Shown here piece after piece: positions 12,801 to 16,874 of a DNA stretch of 16,874 nt; position 1 is the stretch's first letter; each line of letters begins with the position of its first letter. Under the pieces are notes generated by a model, which saw nothing but the letters and a program-made list of their open reading frames with translations, did not search any database and was not told the origin of the DNA. A program made the translations under genes and the position numbers. The stretch is from Baffinella frigidus. Lineage: Eukaryota > Cryptophyceae > Cryptomonadales > Baffinellaceae. The DNA is taken from assembly GCA_026770585.1 (NCBI GenBank), contig MU646397.1, positions 468,501 to 485,374 of the forward strand, given 5' to 3'.

Positions 12801-13041
12801 TGGGCAAATGGCATAGCGTTTGTCTCTGAGGCGGGCCCGTTTCTTAAGGCTCACAGACTTTTGTATCACTCGACTCAAGGCTCAAGGGCCTCATTTAGGA
12901 CCTGTATCGAGATTAATAAAGAAGAACAAGACATCAGAAGGTTTTCCCGAGACCGAAGAGGGGTTGTGCCGGGTCGGTGGCTGGAGCGGACAGGGTTGCA
13001 CCGGGGCTACTCGCAAATAAAGATTTTTAGGAAGGGGTTCT
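12801..13041. other. Unassigned segment
   Basis: Two plus-strand frames of about 60 codons overlap here without repeat support or known domains. GGACAGG and ACCGGGG blocks recur near 13178-13200. I see no reliable gene. Confidence 0.4.
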
Positions 13042-13131
13042 GTCAATGAAATTTACAACACACTTTGATCTTACTGAACACACTTTGATCTTACTGAATG
13101 GTAGAGCGTGTGTTGAGTAAATTTCGTTGAC
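13042..13131. mobile_element. 90-bp inverted-repeat element with internal tandem duplication
   Basis: GTCAATGAAATTTACAACAC (start 13042) pairs with GTGTTGAGTAAATTTCGTTG (to about 13130), with a 2-nt bulge and one mismatch. The interior has a perfect 20-bp tandem duplication, ACACACTTTGATCTTACTGA at 13058-13077 and 13078-13097. Probably a small foldback element. Confidence 0.7.
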
Positions 13132-13594
13132 GTGAAGCCCGTTTTAGAAAGGCTTTTGAGATGAGGGCGGTAAGCTAAACCGGACAGGCTCCGTACCGGG
13201 GAAACCTCCGAGCACTGAACAGTCGTGCCCCCCCCCTGAACCATACTCCTTGAACCCTAAACCCTAAACGATGCACCCCTTAAACCCGAAACGATCTTTG
13301 AGAGAGTTTAGTCTTCAAGGCTCAGGGTTCAGTCTATGGTCGTACGGGGGATTTGTGAGGACGTAGCCACTTAGCAGCGGCCGAGTTCCTTTCCCCCCGG
13401 ATGTCCGGGGGAAACGCGGTTGGACTCCAATGCAAATGGATAAGATTCTAGTACAAATAGTTTAGATGGACTGTATCCGTGAAGCCCCCGGTGGCTGCTA
13501 AGTGGCCAGGGCGGGCCCGCCTCGGGGCAAAACGGGCCCGTCTCGGAACAATAGGAGTCAACTTTGCAGGAGTCAACAGAAGGCTCGCAACCTG
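13132..13594. other. Unassigned segment with GC hairpins
   Basis: Contains a few CCCTAAA units near 13254-13266 and an 11-bp hairpin at 13390-13414 (TTTCCCCC against GGGGGAAA). A GGGCCCG/CGGGCCC pair lies near 13513-13540. An 80-codon minus-strand frame has no supporting copy. Confidence 0.45.
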
Positions 13595-13746
13595 TAGCTC
13601 TGTCCCAGTTCAATTTGGGCTTGTAGATATTTCACCCCCCCCGAAATTTCACAGGTAAGCTTCATGGGGGGGGGTCGAAATTCACCTGTGAAATTTCGGG
13701 TGGGGGCGAAGTATCTACGAGCCCAAATTGAACTGGGGCAGAGCTA
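13595..13746. mobile_element. Long-arm foldback element with AACCTG target duplication
   Basis: Arms of about 62 bp (13595-13656 and 13684-13746) start TAGCTCTGTCCCAGTTCAAT and include C-rich and GAAATTTCACAGGT segments. The loop is about 27 bp and contains AAGCTT. AACCTG flanks both sides. The left flank AAGGCTCGCAACCTG recurs uninterrupted at about 13854-13868, apparently an unoccupied copy of the site. Confidence 0.75.
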
Positions 13747-13785
13747 GAACCTGGCGTAGCTAGAACCTGGCGTTACCACGCCAGG
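13742..13785 (+). repeat. 16-bp tandem duplication and hairpin
   Basis: AGCTAGAACCTGGCGT is repeated at 13742-13757 and 13758-13773. CCTGGCGT and ACGCCAGG then form an 8-bp stem with loop TACC at 13766-13785, at the junction with the next element. Confidence 0.85.
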
Positions 13786-13847
13786 AAGATCGAAACATCC
13801 ACTTCTGACATCTTTCAAGGGAAATCCTTGAATCCTTAAGTCAAACA
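13776..13847 (+). mobile_element. 126-bp CCACGCCAG element, copy 4, truncated
   Basis: Starts CCACGCCAGG and retains TCGAAACATCCACTTCTGAC through CTTAAGTCAA. It ends just before the central palindrome would start. About 54 bp of the right half are missing. Confidence 0.7.
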
Positions 13848-14160
13848 CATCGGAAGGCTCGCAACCTGGCGTCCTGGTGCGTGGCTCTGGAGGAGTTGGT
13901 AGACCGCGAGGTCCATTTCGCGGAAGCAACCAGCTTGCGGCCGCACGTGCGTGAAGCGCGTCAGAATCCCGTAGGTCGATGCCATCTGAGACAAGTGGCA
14001 GACCAAGGGTTTGAGAACCATCGGACACGAGTGGCCACAGGAGAGTCTGGGTACCATCTGACGCGAGTGGCCAGAGGTGTGTGAGAGAACTCCAGACCAT
14101 TGCAGTACCAAAACCCCTGCAGGGGGGTCTTAGAATGTGGTCATGCTGGTCGTGTAATCA
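13848..14160 (-). other. Open frames of uncertain meaning with short internal repeats
   Basis: Three frames (118 and 91 codons minus, 67 plus) overlap between 13744 and 14111. Minus-strand GTGGCC...TCAGATGG blocks repeat about three times with 30-odd bp spacing (near 13980, 14020 and 14060), giving LWPLASDG/LWPLVSDG/LPLVSDG in one frame. The repetition might be coding or simple duplication. No domain recognised. Confidence 0.35.
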
Positions 14161-14202
14161 ATAAATTCTCTCTAGAGGTGTGTTGATGAGCCCCGTGCAA
14201 TT

Positions 14203-14351
14203 TCATCCGGACGAGTATTCAAGTTGAATACGATTTCTAGGATCTGGCAACGAAAATTACTACACAATTGTTTCATAAAAGTAATTGTAAAATATTCGTG
14301 CAGTAATTTTCGTTGCCAAATCGTATTCAACTTGAACACTCGGCGGAATTA
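14203..14351. mobile_element. TCATCC foldback element, copy A (about 149 bp)
   Basis: Left end TCATCCGGACGA, right end decayed (GGAATTA). Flanks AATT and AATC, a possible 4-bp target duplication with one change. The subterminal 17-bp palindrome GTATTCAAGTTGAATAC (14215-14231) is mirrored at 14323-14339 with one mismatch. Inner arms GCAACGAAAATTACTACAC and complement are shared with copy B. Confidence 0.75.
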
Positions 14352-14557
14352 AATCCGAACAAACTTCGCGGCGGCGTGGCGCTGTGAACTAAACCCTAAA
14401 AATATCCCTGGAACCAAACCCTAAACCCCAAACCCCAAACCTTAAACCTTGGGCTTCGGCTTCTTCTCGTGGACACCCGTTTTATAAACTTCTTTATAAA
14501 CCCTGTAAAGCGGTCGTTTTATAAACCCTACAAGTGGCTGCTTGAAACCTCTTTTAC
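14352..14557. other. Flank of duplicated segment and CCCTAAA repeats
   Basis: TTCGCGGCGGCGTGGCGC after copy A recurs after copy B near 15120, each followed by AAACCCTAAA. TTTATAAAC repeats lie at 14479-14527. CTTCTCGTGGACACCCG relatives recur at 14777 and 15310. The two elements therefore sit in a duplicated segment, period about 720-750 bp. Confidence 0.6.
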
Positions 14558-14605
14558 AGGAATTGTACGGGAATTGGTCACGTGACCAATTCCGATACAA
14601 ATCCT
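14558..14605. repeat. 48-bp near-perfect palindrome centred on CACGTG
   Basis: The core 14570-14593 is a perfect 24-bp palindrome whose half-site is GGAATTGGTCAC. The full 48 bp has only three mismatched pairs. It has no spacer, so it could extrude as a cruciform. CACGTG is also a common plant bHLH/bZIP site, but no gene lies nearby. Confidence 0.85.
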
Positions 14606-14919
14606 GGACGCGAGCGACAAACCAACATGTAAGAAAAGGCCACGGCCAGCCTCGAGTGGGTGGGGGCCTCACGATTACAACATACAATAGATATACAATC
14701 TTAAAACACCTTTTCTGGTACAAACGTTTTTGAATCAAAGGACGAAGGTCTCGAGTGTGCACCTGGAGCTTGGACTGTTTCTCGTGGACGAACCACCAAA
14801 TCCCAACCTCTCAACCATCAACCCCTCAACCCTCAACCCATCAACCCTCAACCCCTAAACCAATCCCCCAACCCCCAAAAGGCGGGAGGTGGACTTCTTC
14901 CCCGCGCGCCTGAACGATT
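14606..14919. other. Degenerate duplicated flank and CAACCCT heptamers
   Basis: AAGGCCACGGCCAGCC (14636) recurs as AAGGCCACAGCCAGCC near 15241. CTGGAGCTTGGACT (14763) recurs near 15298. CAACCCT-type heptamers at 14800-14850. A 106-codon minus frame (14442-14762) crosses the palindrome and is not convincing. Confidence 0.5.
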
Positions 14920-15071
14920 TCATCCCGGCGAGTATTTCTGAGAAATACGATTTCAGGGATCTCCGATTCGATTTGCAACGAAAATTACTACACGGACGTG
15001 ACTGAAAATATCCGGTGTGTAGTAATTTTCGTTGCCAGGATCGTATTTCTCAGAAATACTACCCAGGATGA
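14920..15071. mobile_element. TCATCC foldback element, copy B (152 bp)
   Basis: Ends TCATCCCGG and CCAGGATGA, flanked by GATT on both sides (14916-14919, 15072-15075). The subterminal palindrome GTATTTCTGAGAAATAC (14932-14948) is perfectly mirrored at 15043-15059. Its sequence differs from copy A while keeping length and symmetry. Inner arms GCAACGAAAATTACTACAC (14975-14993, 15017-15035) match copy A. Confidence 0.85.
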
Positions 15072-15507
15072 GATTTCTCAAAGCTTCGAGAAATCTGATG
15101 AAGCGTTCTGAAATCAGCTTTCGCGGCGGCGTGGCGCGGTGCGCCAAACCCTAAACCCCTTACCTAAACTCAAGCCCTGAACCTGAACCCTAAACCGTAA
15201 ACCGTACATCTGCAGCTTGGACTTTTTCTCATGAAAAAAAAGGCCACAGCCAGCCGCGAGTGTCTAAAACCTAAACATGAACCCTAAACCCTTGACCTGG
15301 AGCTTGGACTTTTTCTCGTGGACACCCCCGCCCGCCTTCCCCACCCCTGTCACCCCTGTCTTTCCCGTCGCGTTTGACGCCTGGCCACGAGCCTCTCCTT
15401 CAGCACATCATTAGGGTCAAGGGTTTAGGGTTTAGGGTTTAGGGTTTAGGGTTTAGGGTTTAAGATTTTCCTTCAGCACTTGTCCTTCGGCCCCCGAGTC
15501 TGTCCTT
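15072..15507. other. CCCTAAA fragments and a TTTAGGG array
   Basis: Scattered CCCTAAA units on the plus strand (15145-15295), two GGAGCTTGGACTTTTTCTC-like copies, then six TTTAGGG units at 15421-15463 in the opposite orientation. No gene seen. Confidence 0.7.
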
Positions 15508-15575
15508 TATAAATATTTATATATGAATATATGAATATATGAATATATAGATAGATATATATATATATGTATATA

Positions 15576-15616
<41 letters not shown>

Positions 15617-15618
15617 TG
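15508..15618. repeat. AT-rich (TA)n and ATATGAAT repeat
   Basis: About 110 bp of TA dinucleotides with TATGAATA interruptions. Frames through it encode YIYIY runs and are artefacts. Confidence 0.95.
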
Positions 15619-15815
15619 TATAGATCTAATCCTGAAGAGCTCTTCCCTGAGGTGGTGTTCACAGACGATACCTGCCCCCCTGCCGTTCCCTTCAGCATGC
15701 TCAGGGTTGGGTGGTTGACGTCCTGAACCCTAGAGGATTTACAGTTTGCACCACAACCTTGAAACATGGAATGATATTTGCATTGCAGCTCTGTGTTCTC
15801 GGTGTTTGGGATTTC

Positions 15816-15882
15816 CACGATTCTAGCAACGTTGCTAGAATCGTGATGCCATACCAACACGGCCTGCTGGCCGTGTTGGTAT
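15816..15882. repeat. Two adjacent perfect palindromes
   Basis: 15816-15845 is a perfect 30-bp palindrome (half-site CACGATTCTAGCAAC, no loop). 15851-15864 and 15869-15882 form a perfect 14-bp stem, ATACCAACACGGCC, with loop TGCT. The related stretch at about 16007-16050 has one half of each and not the inverted parts. Confidence 0.9.
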
Positions 15883-15890
15883 TCATCAAG

Positions 15891-15918
15891 GTCTCTCTCT
15901 CTCTCTCTCTCTCTCTCT
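15891..15918 (+). repeat. (CT)n tract 1
   Basis: 14 CT units after GGCCGTGTTGGTATTCATCA. The same pre-tract block precedes the other CT tracts, so tract and block were duplicated together. Confidence 0.95.
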
Positions 15919-15920
15919 GT

Positions 15921-16053
15921 ACAACCCGAGTCCCGGCGACACAACAGACACATAAAACGCCTCTTTCCCCTTCGCCTTCCCCTTCCCATCGGTGACTAGC
16001 GTTGACACGATTCTAGCAACGTCCTCCCTGCTGGCCGTGTCGGGATTACCAAA
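15921..16053 (-). pseudogene. Coding-like segment ETFGNPDTASREDVARIV to KEAFYVSVV
   Basis: Open on the minus strand: ETFGNPDTASREDVARIV, then STLVTDGKGKAKGKEAFYV and SVVSPG, between two GA tracts that stay open as RERER. The relative at 16358-16420 reads KEALDVSVVTPPDGTQVG. ETL-x-TAAM fragments at 12021-12135 resemble its start. It could be a low-complexity coding exon or repeat-borne scrap; many changes are non-synonymous. Confidence 0.4.
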
Positions 16054-16083
16054 GGTCTCTCTCTCTCTCTCTCTCTCTCTCTG
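16054..16083 (+). repeat. (CT)n tract 2
   Basis: About 14 CT units, preceded by GGCCGTGTCGGGATTACCAA, a diverged copy of the pre-tract block. Confidence 0.95.
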
Positions 16084-16097
16084 GGCGTGTTGGGATT

Positions 16098-16240
16098 TCA
16101 TCTCGAAAGATAACTGAATCAGTTCCCTAATTAGCGTTTTCATATGATTAGGAGGCCTAATGAAATTTTCTATGCCCTTAGTAATTTATCCTATTCGATC
16201 TCCTATTGAAAGGAACTGATTCAGTTATTTTCCGAGATGA
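16098..16240. mobile_element. TCATCC-type foldback element, copy C (143 bp)
   Basis: Ends TCATCTCG and CGAGATGA are perfect inverted repeats, flanked by GATT on both sides (16094-16097, 16241-16244). The subterminal palindrome AACTGAATCAGTT (16112-16124) is mirrored by AACTGATTCAGTT (16214-16226). It splits a GGGCGTGTTGGGATT plus GGTCTCTCTC unit that is uninterrupted elsewhere in the window. Its interior is unrelated to A and B. Confidence 0.85.
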
Positions 16241-16252
16241 GATTAGTCTGGG

Positions 16253-16323
16253 TCTCTCTCTCTGGGCGTGTTGAAATTAATCAGGGCATCTCTCTCTCTC
16301 TCTCTCGCGCGCGCGCTCTCTCG

Positions 16324-16357
<34 letters not shown>
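16253..16357 (+). repeat. (CT)n tracts 3 and 4 with a CG-rich break
   Basis: CT at 16253-16264, then GGGCGTGTTGAAATTAATCA, then CT from 16288 with a GCGCGCGC interruption near 16308. Confidence 0.95.
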
Positions 16358-16360
<3 letters not shown>

Positions 16361-16420
16361 CAACCTGTGTCCCGTCAGGCGGCGTCACAACAGACACATC
16401 CAACGCCTCTTTCTCCTCTT
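16358..16420 (-). pseudogene. Coding-like KEALDVSVVTPPDGTQVG
   Basis: Minus-strand frame of 18 codons followed by GA-encoded RER. Paralogous to KEAFYVSVV in 15921-16053, including the CAACAGACACAT and CGCCTCTTT blocks. Upstream (minus sense) is a purine-rich lysine/glycine tract. Confidence 0.4.
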
Positions 16421-16570
16421 TCCCCTTCCCCTTCCCCTTCCCCCCCTTCCCTTTCCCCTTTCCCCCCCTCGCGTTCTCTTTCCCCCCAGCGCTTTTCGCC
16501 CCCCCCCCACCCTTAGGCCTCCCCCTCGCGCTTCCGCCCCCGAAACTCCCGCCCTTTGAACTCCCAACTG
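16421..16570 (+). repeat. Pyrimidine-rich tract
   Basis: CCTTCCCC and CCCCCC runs over about 150 bp. Two plus-strand frames and one minus-strand frame stay open only because of composition. Confidence 0.8.
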
Positions 16571-16790
16571 TCTTTGAGCTACCTGGTTTAGGATTTTGGT
16601 TTAGGTTTGGGGTTTGGGGTTTGGGGTTTGGGGTTTGGGGTTTGGAGTTTGGGGTTTAGGGTTTGGGGTTTGGGGTTTGGGATTTGGGGTTTGAGGTTTA
16701 AGTTTTAGGGTTTAGGGTTTAGGATTTAGAGTTCAGGATTCAGGGTTCAGGGTTGAGGAATTAGGGTACAGGGTTCAGGTTTTTTGGGGT
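16571..16790 (+). repeat. Heptamer field dominated by TTTGGGG
   Basis: About ten TTTGGGG units at 16606-16690, then TTTAGGG, TTCAGGG and TTGAGG variants. The C-rich strand has no TAA, so frames remain open here. Confidence 0.9.
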
Positions 16791-16874
16791 CAACCTCCCG
16801 GGGATTTCTCGACGGTCGCGGCGTTGAGGGAGGGAAGGTCCACTTCGTACTCTCTCTCTCTCTCCCTCCCTCCC
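16791..16874. other. Short unassigned end segment with CT/CCCT tract
   Basis: GC-rich single-copy sequence from 16791, ending in CTCTCTCTCTCCCTCCC at the window edge. It may continue outside. Confidence 0.6.

Noticed and set aside
15507-15989. 160-codon frame ending in YIYIY repeats
   Set aside because: Length comes from the TA repeat and GA tract; the middle spans two perfect palindromes.
16237-16659. 140-codon plus-strand frame with LSLSLS and FPFPF
   Set aside because: Simple CT and CCTTCC sequence plus TTTGGGG repeats; no conserved segment on this strand.

Overview
This window is eukaryotic, non-coding-dominated DNA built around plant-type telomeric heptamers (TTTAGGG and many variants). 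I see no complete gene, no rRNA or tRNA, no prokaryotic operon and no recognisable named protein. The telomere type, the GC-rich coding fragments and the apparent GT-AG splice sites fit an alga, plant or related protist (TTTAGGG telomeres are known from plants, green algae, dinoflagellates and chromerids, among others). I cannot narrow it further. The array at base 1 reads TTTAGGG left to right, the wrong polarity for a left chromosome terminus. The window is therefore interstitial or subtelomeric, or the contig is inverted.

Layout. Positions 1-2750 hold telomeric arrays, a 274-bp foldback element, a 126-bp element and fragments of two duplicated coding segments. Positions 2736-5260 hold a duplicated exon, one copy split by a 153-bp transposon-like element, then a field with about five copies each of two coding motifs. 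Positions 5368-6260 hold six copies of another exon. Positions 6480-7220 hold three to four copies of a further exon, one cut off by a telomeric array. Positions 7300-8600 hold a GA tract, three copies of another exon and degenerate heptamers. Positions 8600-10770 hold a 24-bp hairpin array, tandem repeats and two duplicated exon ends. Positions 10780-12680 alternate heptamer-variant arrays with short exons that have splice-site-like borders. Positions 12680-16874 hold a dense set of inverted-repeat elements, CT tracts, an AT tract and coding fragments.

Main interpretation. Most coding-like pieces lie on the minus strand and are 40-180 nt long. Several begin just after an AG and end just before a GT, and the sequence between them is telomere-like heptamer DNA. 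Repeated copies differ mainly at third codon positions, which points to past selection on protein sequence. They may be real exons whose introns are made of telomeric-type repeats, or exons duplicated and scattered by subtelomeric recombination. The sequence alone cannot separate these, and few long frames survive because a TTTAGGG array closes every reading frame within about 21 nt.

At least two small non-autonomous element families are visible. One is about 150 bp, starts TCATCC or TCATCT, and has a 4-bp target duplication and a small palindrome near each end. The other is exactly 126 bp in its three full copies, with CCACGCCAG-type ends and a covarying central palindrome. One member of the first family sits inside an exon, and skipping it restores the reading frame. 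No transposase is visible.
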